Of a DNA stretch of 10,398 bases, positions 1-6,143 are shown one piece after another. The position numbers and the translations under genes were made by a program. The DNA is taken from positions 58,808 to 69,205 of the forward strand of contig MHOR01000007.1 in the NCBI GenBank assembly GCA_001821915.1, written 5' to 3'. Below the pieces are notes generated by a model that was not told the origin of the DNA, made no database searches, and saw only the letters and a program-made list of their open reading frames with translations. This DNA comes from Candidatus Staskawiczbacteria bacterium RIFCSPHIGHO2_02_FULL_34_10 (GTDB taxonomy: Bacteria; Patescibacteriota; Minisyncoccia; Minisyncoccales; Staskawiczbacteraceae). Each line of letters starts with the position of its first letter. The stretch's first letter is position 1.

Positions 1-497
1 GAAACTTGCGCCATAAGGTTAGTGATAACATTAAGGATATTGTTAAAGAATCGTCCCAGGGTCTTGAAATTGCGAGCACGCTTGGATGGCCTTTGGTGGA
101 AAAGTTCGCCATTGATACCGCGCCGGTCAAAGCTATCAAGGAGTTGCAAGATAATACAAACCTTGACGGTATCTGTGTCTCCAATACGGTAAATTATAAT
201 TACCAAGGGTTAGGAAAAAAGATTTTTGGGATAAATATTTCACCATTGGCTCACTTAGGTGGCGGAGGAATTTCTGGGCCAGAGTTATTACCCCTTGTCT
301 GTGACTATATTAAAGAAATCCATGATTTGGGTTTTACAAAAAATATTAATGGCGGTGGCGGTATTTTTTGTAAAGAAGACGTAGAAAAATATCGTGATGC
401 CGGCGCAAATTCCATTTTTGTCGGAACCGTTGCAACCTATTATCCGCGTCGAGTTGTTGGAATTATCCAGTGTGCCAACAACCTAAACTGGAGGTAA
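1..497 (+). CDS. pyrD: Dihydroorotate dehydrogenase, 3' part (5' end outside window)
   Basis: C-terminal part of dihydroorotate dehydrogenase, the FMN enzyme that oxidises dihydroorotate to orotate in pyrimidine synthesis. The frame is open to the left edge, so the TTG at 6 is not a real start. Visible family features are NTVN (substrate-binding Asn loop), a glycine-rich GGGGISG stretch, and the C-terminal phosphate/FMN-binding part of the TIM barrel with INGGGGI, then DAGANSIFVGT. The reading frame ends in NNLNWR and stops at 495-497. The last codons contain GGAGGT, the ribosome-binding site of the next gene, so pyrD and pyrC form an operon with a 4-nt gap. The subclass (1A, 1B or 2) cannot be decided from the fragment. 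Confidence 0.93.
   Translation, partial: NLRHKVSDNIKDIVKESSQGLEIASTLGWPLVEKFAIDTAPVKAIKELQDNTNLDGICVSNTVNYNYQGLGKKIFGINISPLAHLGGGGISGPELLPLVCDYIKEIHDLGFTKNINGGGGIFCKEDVEKYRDAGANSIFVGTVATYYPRRVVGIIQCANNLNWR
489..494 (+). promoter_or_regulatory. Strong Shine-Dalgarno for pyrC
   Basis: GGAGGT lies 7 nt before the pyrC ATG and inside the last codons of pyrD. It is the clearest Shine-Dalgarno in the window; most other starts here have none, and several sit very close to a promoter -10 box. Confidence 0.85.
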
Positions 498-501
498 AGC
501 T

Positions 502-1545
502 ATGAGCAAAAAAGTTATGTTGCGTAGAAAAATTACTTTGTGTAGATTTGATGATATGCATTGCCACTTTAGAGATGAAACTCTTTTAAAAGAAGTATTG
601 CCTTTTACCGCTAAATATTGCGGTCGGGCAATAGCAATGCCTAATACAAGGCCTCGAGCTATTCTCAACGCCAAAGATGTTATTTGGTATCGGGATAAAA
701 TTAAAATGGTGCTTGATAAAATACCGAAAATGTCTTTTTTTAAACCACTTATGACTATTGAAATCAGAGATAATACAACGCCACAAATGATTGTTGATGC
801 TCATCGCGTTGGAGCGGTTGCTGGGAAAATATATCCTCTTGGAGTTACCACAAACTCTGATCAAGGATTGCGGGAATTTTTTAGTAATGGAATAAAAGAA
901 ACATTTAGGACCATGCAAGATGTGGGAATGATTTGTTTAATTCACGGCGAATTAGATTCGCCAAGAAAGCTTTTCATTGAAAGAGAAGAAGCTTTCCTGC
1001 CAATTTTCTTGCAACTTGTTGAAAACTTTCCAAATCTAAAAACCGTTTTGGAACATGTCTCAACAGAAAAAGGAATTAATATGGTAGCGCAACTTGGAAA
1101 TAATATTGCAGGGTCAATAACTGCGCATCATCCGATTTTAACGCTCAATGATTCTCGCCTTAATCCTAATAATATATGCAACCCCTCGCCAAACCGCTTT
1201 GAAGATAGGGATGCGGTGCTTAAAGCAATGACAAGCGGAAGTCCAAAGTTCTTTTTAGGTTCAGATAGCGCTCCTCATTTACGCGAGCAAAAAGAATGCG
1301 CCAATATTCATTGTGGAGTTTTTACAGCTCCAATTCTTCCTTCGCTTCTTTGTGAAATTTTTGAAATAGCAGGATGTCTTGATAAGTTGGAAAATTTCAC
1401 CTCGCGTTTTGGGGCAGAATTTTATAGATTACCCCCTAATAAGGGCAAAATAGATCTTATTAAAAAAGAGTGGACTGTGCCAAGCCAATATGGAAGTGTT
1501 GTGCCATTTATGGCGGGCGCTAAATTACAGTGGCAGTTAATGTAA
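502..1545 (+). CDS. pyrC: Dihydroorotase, E. coli PyrC-like (class II)
   Basis: Zinc amidohydrolase that interconverts carbamoyl-aspartate and dihydroorotate, the step before PyrD. The 347-aa length matches E. coli-type dihydroorotase. Visible residues: metal-binding HxH in DDMHCHFRD (H20, H22), RAIAMPNTRP (about 42-51), the carboxylated-lysine region AGKIYPLGVTTNS (K109), metal His in LIHGE (H148) and LEHVS (H185), the TAHHP motif (209-211), and the catalytic Asp in GSDSAPH (D255) with H259. All key positions are present, so the enzyme should be active. The start is fixed by GGAGGT at 489-494. It is co-transcribed with pyrD and followed by a terminator at 1555-1583. Confidence 0.97.
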   Translation: MSKKVMLRRKITLCRFDDMHCHFRDETLLKEVLPFTAKYCGRAIAMPNTRPRAILNAKDVIWYRDKIKMVLDKIPKMSFFKPLMTIEIRDNTTPQMIVDAHRVGAVAGKIYPLGVTTNSDQGLREFFSNGIKETFRTMQDVGMICLIHGELDSPRKLFIEREEAFLPIFLQLVENFPNLKTVLEHVSTEKGINMVAQLGNNIAGSITAHHPILTLNDSRLNPNNICNPSPNRFEDRDAVLKAMTSGSPKFFLGSDSAPHLREQKECANIHCGVFTAPILPSLLCEIFEIAGCLDKLENFTSRFGAEFYRLPPNKGKIDLIKKEWTVPSQYGSVVPFMAGAKLQWQLM

Positions 1546-1554
1546 ATTATATAG

Positions 1555-1583
1555 GCGTGTTTTTCCCAAAAACACGCTTTTTT
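1555..1583 (+). terminator. Rho-independent terminator of pyrD-pyrC
   Basis: Perfect 10-bp stem GCGTGTTTTT / AAAAACACGC with loop CCC, followed by TTTTTT. It begins 9 nt after the pyrC stop. Confidence 0.93.
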
Positions 1584-1585
1584 GT

Positions 1586-1614
1586 TTGGAAACAAATTAA
1601 AAGTAGTGTAGAAT
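1586..1614 (+). promoter_or_regulatory. Promoter for the EF-like gene
   Basis: TTGGAA (1586-1591) and TAGAAT (1609-1614), each close to the sigma70-type consensus, are separated by exactly 17 nt directly after the pyrC terminator. The predicted transcript start is near 1621, giving a leader of about 29 nt with no Shine-Dalgarno. Confidence 0.65.
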
Positions 1615-1649
1615 AGGTTAAAATATATAAAAAATAATAAATTTTAAAA

Positions 1650-1952
1650 ATGAAAAAAATAAATAAGGCAAAGAAAATAAAAAAACAAATTATTCCAAAG
1701 ATTTCAGGAAAATTAGTTGGCAAAGTAACGCACTATTTTTCAGATATTAAGGTGGGAGTGATTAAAGTCTCAGCCCCACTAAAAGAGGGGGACGAAATAA
1801 GGATTATTGGGGGCGAAAATACTGACTTTAACCAAAAGGTAAAGTCTATGCAAACTGACCACAAAGAAATAAAAACTGCAAAAAAGGGCAATGATATTGG
1901 CTTAAAAGTTTCAGAAAAAGTGAGAGAAGGATATGAGGTGTATAAGGTTTAA
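1650..1952 (+). CDS. Stand-alone translation-factor domain II-like protein
   Basis: 100-aa protein. A very basic N-terminus (MKKINKAKKIKKQ) precedes a single beta-barrel domain (about 17-100) resembling domain II of EF-Tu/IF-2-type GTPases: GKVTHYFSDIKVGVIKV, PLKEGDEIRI, a TDFNQKVKSMQ strand, and KKGNDIGLKVSEKVREGYEVYKV. There is no GTPase domain. Similar short translation elongation factor-like proteins are commonly annotated in CPR genomes; their role is not established. The lysine-rich tail suggests RNA binding (inference). It sits between pyrC and greA with its own promoter and no terminator of its own, so it may be read through into greA. Confidence 0.8.
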   Translation: MKKINKAKKIKKQIIPKISGKLVGKVTHYFSDIKVGVIKVSAPLKEGDEIRIIGGENTDFNQKVKSMQTDHKEIKTAKKGNDIGLKVSEKVREGYEVYKV

Positions 1953-1962
1953 AAATAAATTA

Positions 1963-1991
1963 TTGACTTTTTAAAAAATATAAAATAGTAT
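1963..1991 (+). promoter_or_regulatory. Promoter of greA, predicting an almost leaderless mRNA
   Basis: TTGACT (1963-1968) and TAGTAT (1986-1991) have 17-nt spacing. The ATG of greA begins 5 nt after the -10 box, so the transcript would start at or next to the start codon. The -10 is only 4/6 consensus; TATAAA or TAAAAT at 1979-1986 are alternative -10s but with too short a spacer. Confidence 0.5.
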
Positions 1992-1996
1992 GAGTA

Positions 1997-2473
1997 ATGG
2001 AAGAAAAAGTTTTTTATATTACAAAAGAAAAACTACAGGAGTTAAAGAAAGAATACGAAGAATTAGTAGAGTCTGAGCGCAGTAAAGTGGTTGGGCAAGA
2101 GGCCCCTAAAGTTTTAGAGTCAGAGGACTTAAATCCAGAGTTTGTTAGTTTTCAAGAAGATATGAATTCCTTAAGGGATAGAATTGAGGAATTAAAAAAT
2201 ATTTTAGATAGTTACGAATTAATAAAAAAACCTCCAAAGGAAAAACAGGTTTTTGTAGGTGTTGGAGCTAAGGTAAAAATAGATAGTAATGGTAAAAAAG
2301 ACGAGTTTACTATTGTAGGCACATTAGAGGCAAATCCTGTATTAGGCAAAATTAGCAATGAATCTCCTGTTGGAAAAGCCCTTCTTGGCCGTAAAATAGG
2401 TGATGAAATAATAATATCTTCTCCAAGTAAAAAAAAATATAAAATAAAAAATATAAAATACGAAATCAGTTAA
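1997..2473 (+). CDS. greA: Transcription elongation factor GreA/GreB family
   Basis: 158-aa Gre factor (typical GreA is about 158 aa). Gre factors enter the RNA polymerase secondary channel and stimulate cleavage of backtracked RNA. Residues 1-75 form the charged coiled coil; the tip carries SEDLNPEF (D44, E48), corresponding to the acidic tip residues needed for cleavage. Residues 85-158 form the FKBP-like C-terminal domain, with VKIDSNGKKDEFTIVG, NPVLGKISNESPVGKALLGRK and GDEIII. It is followed by a strong terminator and is likely transcribed from a promoter whose -10 almost touches the start codon. Confidence 0.95.
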   Translation: MEEKVFYITKEKLQELKKEYEELVESERSKVVGQEAPKVLESEDLNPEFVSFQEDMNSLRDRIEELKNILDSYELIKKPPKEKQVFVGVGAKVKIDSNGKKDEFTIVGTLEANPVLGKISNESPVGKALLGRKIGDEIIISSPSKKKYKIKNIKYEIS

Positions 2474-2492
2474 ATTAATAATTTAATATAAG

Positions 2493-2522
2493 ACAAAAAA
2501 GACCTGACAAGGTCTTTTTTGT
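2493..2522 (+). terminator. Rho-independent terminator of greA
   Basis: 13-bp perfect stem ACAAAAAAGACCT / AGGTCTTTTTTGT with loop GACA, 19 nt after the greA stop. The T-run is part of the stem, so it could also act on the opposite strand. Confidence 0.9.
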
Positions 2523-2533
2523 TTATTATGTAG

Positions 2534-2552
2534 TATAATAAAATATTATAAT
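2534..2552 (+). promoter_or_regulatory. Candidate -10 boxes for the MFS gene
   Basis: Two exact TATAAT hexamers occur at 2534-2539 and 2547-2552, between the greA terminator and the ATG at 2565. No convincing -35 box was found. The second would give a leader of only a few nucleotides. Confidence 0.4.
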
Positions 2553-2564
2553 TATTATAAAAAC

Positions 2565-3209
2565 ATGTTTAAAGGGGTAAACAGGGTAATGCGGGCTTAT
2601 ATATATTGGGACTTGGTAATAAATTCTGCATGGGGTTTATTAAGTCCTATTTTTGCTATATTTATTCTTCAAACTATTGCTGTTGGAAATATTGCCAGAG
2701 GGGCTGAAATAGTTGGTTTTGCCACACTTTTTTATTGGGTTACAAAATCTATATTGCAAATACCAATTGGAAATTATTTAGATAAAAATCATGGAGAAAT
2801 AGATGATTTTTGGTTTTATATAATAGGCACGATTATTACTGCGTTAGTGCCATTTGGATTTTTATTTTCTTATTTACCTTGGCATATATATGCATTGCAG
2901 ATTCTTCATGCTACTGGCATGTCAATGATTATCCCTTCTTCATATGCTATATTTATAAGGCATACTGATAAAGGCCGCGAAGCATATGAAAGTGGGCTAG
3001 ATAGTACTCTCTTTGGAATTGGCGCAGGTATTACTGGAGCTGTTGGTGGAATAATGGTTGGTTATTTAGGATTTAAATTAATTTTTATTTTAACTGGTAC
3101 TTTTACTTTAATTTCGTTGTTTTTTATATTTCCTGTTCGCAAAGATATGTTGCCGAGAGTTCCGCGTAAAATCCACGAGTTCCCTGTAGAAAAAAATATT
3201 CTTCCATAA
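2565..3209 (+). CDS. Half-size (6-TM) MFS-type membrane transporter
   Basis: 214-aa integral membrane protein. Hydrophobic segments are at about 10-36, 47-68, 82-102, 107-131, 145-167 and 171-190: six helices, i.e. one half of a 12-helix MFS permease. Between TM2 and TM3 it has GNYLDKNHG, resembling MFS motif A (G-x-x-x-D-K/R-x-G), and TM5 is glycine-rich (GIGAGITGAVGGIMVG). The cytoplasmic tail is short and basic. Half-size MFS proteins are common in CPR genomes and may act as homodimers (inference). Substrate unknown. The stop codon TAA is completed by the first base of the MITE-like element; without that element the stop would overlap the polX ATG as TAATG, so the two genes were probably once translationally coupled. 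Confidence 0.82.
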   Translation: MFKGVNRVMRAYIYWDLVINSAWGLLSPIFAIFILQTIAVGNIARGAEIVGFATLFYWVTKSILQIPIGNYLDKNHGEIDDFWFYIIGTIITALVPFGFLFSYLPWHIYALQILHATGMSMIIPSSYAIFIRHTDKGREAYESGLDSTLFGIGAGITGAVGGIMVGYLGFKLIFILTGTFTLISLFFIFPVRKDMLPRVPRKIHEFPVEKNILP

Positions 3210-3425
3210 CTTTGAATTACAAAATACCCATATAAAATGATTTTTCTTGTCTTTTCTCCAAATTCCAGCTACAAATTTGATATAATTTCTATGCGTATCT
3301 TTCAGATACGCCTAAAAATTCTATCAAATTCTCGCTAGGTCGGGATTTTCCGCTGAAGCGGATAAATCTCGCGACCCTACTGGAATTTGGAGAAAATCCT
3401 AAGAAAGCATTTCGTAATTCAAAGT
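3209..3425. mobile_element. MITE-like element with 12-bp TIRs and CCATA target duplication
   Basis: 217 bp filling the whole MFS-polX gap. Ends are a perfect 12-bp inverted repeat, ACTTTGAATTAC (3209-3220) and GTAATTCAAAGT (3414-3425). A second perfect 17-bp inverted pair lies inside, TTTTCTCCAAATTCCAG (3252-3268) with its complement at 3380-3396. Between them are two hairpins: 3274-3330 (core GCGTATCT-TTC-AGATACGC) and 3336-3379 (core CCGCT-GA-AGCGG), so one strand folds as a cloverleaf. CCATA occurs immediately before (3204-3208) and immediately after (3426-3430), as expected for a target-site duplication. No coding capacity. A TATAAT at 3281-3286 could supply a promoter to polX (weak). Confidence 0.8.
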
Positions 3426-3430
3426 CCATA

Positions 3431-5161
3431 ATGAAAAATCAAGAGATCGCTAAAATTTTTAATGAGATAGCCAGATTTTTACAGATAGATAGAGTTGCTT
3501 TTAAACCTTATGCTTACGAAAAGGCCGCCTTTTCTTTAGAGTCATTAAAAAGTGATGTCTCTGAAATTTATGTAAACGGTGGTAGAAAAGCCCTTGAGGA
3601 AATTCCAGGAATTGGTAAAGCTATGTCTGACCATATAGAAGAATATTTAAAAACCGGAAAAGTAAAAATTTATGAAGAGTTTAAGAAAAAACTGCCGGTG
3701 CAAATGGATGAGTTAGTCAGGGTTGAAGGGCTAGGACCAAGAAAGGTGAAAGTTTTGTATCAAAAATTGGGGGTTAAAAATTTAAAAGATTTAGAAAAAG
3801 CCGCAAAAAAACACCAAATAACGCACTTATTTGGTTTTGGAGAAACAACAGAAAAAAATATCTTGCAGGGGGTAGAATTTTTAAAGCAAAATAAAGGAAG
3901 ATCGTTATTGCAAGACATTATGCCGGTAGCGCGAGGGGTATTGCAAAAGTTAGAAGGCTTAAAAGAAGTCGAGAAAGCAAGCCTTGCTGGATCTTTACGC
4001 AGAAGGAAAGAAACTATTGGCGATGTGGATTTTTTAGTGGTTTCTAAGGATTCTAAAAAAGTAATGGATTTTTTTGTGTCGTTGCCTGGAGTTAAGAAAA
4101 TTTGGGGAAAGGGTAAAACTAAAGCATCAGTGCATATGGCAGGAGGTTTTGATATGGACTTAAGGGTTGTTCAAGCTAAAAGTTACGGCGCAGCTTTACA
4201 ATATTTTACTGGATCCCAAGATCATAATATTGCCACAAGACGCATTGCGATAGACAAAGGATTAAAATTAAGCGAGTACGGAATATTTAAAGGCCCTAAG
4301 ATGATTGCGGGAGATACTGAAGAAAAGATATATAAAGCTATAAACTTGCCATACATTGAGCCAGAACTAAGGGAAAATAATGGGGAAATTGAAGCCGCTT
4401 TGCAAGGAAAACTTCCAATATTAGTCCAATTAAAAGATATTAAGGGCGACTTACATATTCATTCTAATTGGGAGGATAAAGAAGGAGAAAAAGATTCTAT
4501 AGAGGTATTGGTTAAAAAGGCTATGGACTTAGGATATGAATATATTGGAATTTCTGACCACACCAAAGATTTAAAAGTTGAAAAAAGTTTAAATGAAAAG
4601 CAATTATTAGAACAAAATAAATATATCAAAAACCTTAATTCAAAATTCAAAATTCAAAATTTAAAATTCCGCATCCTGCACGGTTGCGAGGCAAATATTA
4701 GGAAAGATGGTTCTATTGATGTTGATGATGAAGTATTAGCACAATTAGACTATGTTATTGCCGGGGTTCACTCAATTCATAAAATGGAAAAGAAAGAAAT
4801 GATGGCGCGTATTGAAAAAGCAATGAAAAATCCTAACGTAGATATTTTAGCCCATCCCACTGGTAGGATTGTTAACCAACGAGATGAATATCAAGTTAAT
4901 TTTGACAGGATGTTGAAATTAGCTAAAGAAACGAGTACTATATTAGAAATTAATTCTTCTTCTCGTTTGGATTTACGCGATTTTTATATTAGGCGAGCAA
5001 AAGCTGAAGGAGTAAAAATGATTATTAATACCGATGCTCACCAAAAAGAACAATTAAATCTTATGGAATACGGCGTTTCACAAGCAAGACGTGGTTGGGC
5101 GGAAAAGTCTGATATTATAAACACATTATCTGTCGAAGATTTATTAAAAAGTTTAAAATAA
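3431..5161 (+). CDS. polX: DNA polymerase X family protein with PHP domain
   Basis: 576 aa, the usual length of bacterial PolX, a gap-filling repair polymerase with a PHP nuclease domain. N-terminal 8-kDa/HhH region: EEIPGIGKAMSDHI (56-69) and VEGLGPRKVKVLY (98-110). Palm: AGSLRRRKETIGDVDFLVVS with metal Asp D198 and D200, third Asp in FDMDLRVV (D243), and YFTGSQDHNIATR (258-270). PHP domain from about 338: GDLHIHS (H342, H344), GISDHT (D376, H377), HGCEANI (E420), AGVHSIH (H447), LAHPTGR (H475), NTDAHQ (D535, H537). All polymerase and PHP metal ligands are present. Residues 402-414 are encoded by a 7-bp-period repeat (4637-4669). No Shine-Dalgarno; start chosen from homology and the TAATG junction. 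One nt separates it from the next gene. Confidence 0.96.
   Translation: MKNQEIAKIFNEIARFLQIDRVAFKPYAYEKAAFSLESLKSDVSEIYVNGGRKALEEIPGIGKAMSDHIEEYLKTGKVKIYEEFKKKLPVQMDELVRVEGLGPRKVKVLYQKLGVKNLKDLEKAAKKHQITHLFGFGETTEKNILQGVEFLKQNKGRSLLQDIMPVARGVLQKLEGLKEVEKASLAGSLRRRKETIGDVDFLVVSKDSKKVMDFFVSLPGVKKIWGKGKTKASVHMAGGFDMDLRVVQAKSYGAALQYFTGSQDHNIATRRIAIDKGLKLSEYGIFKGPKMIAGDTEEKIYKAINLPYIEPELRENNGEIEAALQGKLPILVQLKDIKGDLHIHSNWEDKEGEKDSIEVLVKKAMDLGYEYIGISDHTKDLKVEKSLNEKQLLEQNKYIKNLNSKFKIQNLKFRILHGCEANIRKDGSIDVDDEVLAQLDYVIAGVHSIHKMEKKEMMARIEKAMKNPNVDILAHPTGRIVNQRDEYQVNFDRMLKLAKETSTILEINSSSRLDLRDFYIRRAKAEGVKMIINTDAHQKEQLNLMEYGVSQARRGWAEKSDIINTLSVEDLLKSLK
4637..4669 (+). repeat. 7-bp-period tandem repeat inside polX
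   Basis: Four consecutive units ATTCAAA, ATTCAAA, ATTCAAA, ATTTAAA, followed by ATTC (33 nt, 11 codons). It is translated as part of NSKFKIQNLKFRI in the PHP domain, between the SDHT motif and the GCEAN motif. The opposite strand reads ATTTTGA repeatedly, matching the 7-bp grammar of the intergenic elements. Confidence 0.85.
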
Positions 5162-5162
5162 T

Positions 5163-5972
5163 ATGTCAGAGAAATTTGAACAAGATCAAGAACAAAATCC
5201 AATATCTGATGAAAAATATAAAGGAAATCGAACATGGCAAGAAGCTTTTGAAAATGAAGAAATTGAAAAAAATGTGGCAGAAATATTATTAGAAGAAGAT
5301 GGCAAGGAAAAATCTAAAAACAGAGAATATATAAATCTTGAACAGTTAAAGTTTTGGAATAATATGGGGTACCTCATAGAAGAATCTGATGGTAGTGATA
5401 AATATTCTATAATTGTGCTTGGAGAAAGTCACATGGATGAAGATCAGTGGGAAAAACAAATGGAGTTAGTTAAATTGGTTAAGCCTGAATACGTCTTGCA
5501 CGAATGGCTTGGAGGGTTGATTTATAACCCAGAGATCGGAAAGTTTGAGGGGGATGATCCTGGGCATAAGGATTATGCTAGTGATTTGATTAAAACAAAT
5601 AATCCAAATATCGGATCGCATGGGTTGCCTGCTAAATTGTACGACTTATCAAAAGAATTTAATTTTAAGATTGTGGGTTGCGATTTAACAAAAAATGAGA
5701 TGCAAAGAGTAGAAGAAGTATTTAAAGAAGAAGAGACCGGGATTAAAAAAGAAGGCTTCTATATGCCTGGAACAGGTAAAAACATAATACGCGTCAGGGA
5801 TATGGTAATGGTTGATAAAATTTTAGAATATCAAAATAAATCAGATAAACCCATTATTGTTATTATTGGATATGAGCATGGAAATAACATTAACAGCCAA
5901 CACTTATTACAGGAAAGAGGAGCATTTGGATATATTTATATAAATCAGAGTCATTTTAAAAATAAAAAGTAG
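5163..5972 (+). CDS. Uncharacterised ChaN/TIKI(EreA)-like protein
   Basis: 269-aa soluble protein with no signal peptide or TM segment. Residues 1-75 are polar and acidic, probably disordered. From about 80 it shows features that recall the EreA/ChaN/TIKI superfamily: a strand ending in VLGESH (E88, H90), then EYVLHE (E114) after a helix, FKIVGCDLT (D174), and near the C-terminus IRVRDMVMVDKIL (R212, D213) followed by PIIVIIGYEHG (H239). In that superfamily such Glu/His/Arg positions form the active or metal site; reaction and substrate here are unknown. It starts 1 nt after polX and is surely co-transcribed with it. Assignment to the fold is by eye and moderate. Confidence 0.6.
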   Translation: MSEKFEQDQEQNPISDEKYKGNRTWQEAFENEEIEKNVAEILLEEDGKEKSKNREYINLEQLKFWNNMGYLIEESDGSDKYSIIVLGESHMDEDQWEKQMELVKLVKPEYVLHEWLGGLIYNPEIGKFEGDDPGHKDYASDLIKTNNPNIGSHGLPAKLYDLSKEFNFKIVGCDLTKNEMQRVEEVFKEEETGIKKEGFYMPGTGKNIIRVRDMVMVDKILEYQNKSDKPIIVIIGYEHGNNINSQHLLQERGAFGYIYINQSHFKNKK

Positions 5973-5990
5973 AAAGAAATAATTGAATTA

Positions 5991-6020
5991 CCAAGCACTA
6001 AAATAAATTTTAGTACTCGG
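5991..6020 (+). repeat. AT-rich hairpin downstream of the ChaN-like gene
   Basis: Perfect 8-bp stem ACTAAAAT / ATTTTAGT with loop AA, extended by imperfect pairing of CCAAGC (5991-5996) with ACTCGG (6015-6020). It lies 18 nt after the stop. No T-run follows directly, so it is a weak terminator candidate at best. Confidence 0.45.
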
Positions 6021-6040
6021 TGAAAATTCAAAAAAATTTT

Positions 6041-6085
6041 ATGCCAAAGGAAAAATCAACAGGAACTAATAATAATTTAAAATAA
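6041..6085 (+). pseudogene. Broken 5' fragment of a Nudix gene (duplicate of the start at 6758)
   Basis: A 14-codon frame reading MPKEKSTGTNNNLK then stop. Its first nine residues match the intact Nudix start MPKEKSAGA at 6758 and 22 of the first 26 bases are identical. Beyond that similarity fades into AATAATAATTTAAAATAAT. It is most simply a degraded duplicate of the Nudix 5' end, left when the palindrome-flanked gene or a paralogue was inserted or lost. A short leader peptide is an alternative. Confidence 0.5.
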
Positions 6086-6091
6086 TTCAAT

Positions 6092-6137
6092 CGCTACTAT
6101 CTAATAAAGAACGGCCGTTCTTTATTAGATAGTAGCG
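6092..6137. repeat. 46-bp perfect palindrome, upstream copy
   Basis: Two 23-nt arms with no spacer, centred on GGCC at 6113-6116; core TAATAAAGAACGGCCGTTCT. It ends 6 nt before the ATG of the PaaX/Cas2-like gene. The 35 bp at 6099-6133 recur exactly at 6669-6703. It is a candidate operator, cruciform or mobile-element end. Confidence 0.95.
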
Positions 6138-6143
6138 TATTTA

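Noticed and set aside
586..918. Minus-strand frame inside pyrC
   Set aside because: pyrC is complete with all catalytic motifs on the plus strand; the antisense frame shows no family features.
3209..3425. Riboswitch or other cis-regulatory RNA upstream of polX
   Set aside because: Terminal inverted repeats and the CCATA duplication on both sides fit an insertion better; a related copy occurs at 7460. No known riboswitch motif was recognised.
6092..6137. Palindromes at 6092 and 6669 as rho-independent terminators
   Set aside because: The stems have no following T-run and the first lies only 6 nt before a start codon.
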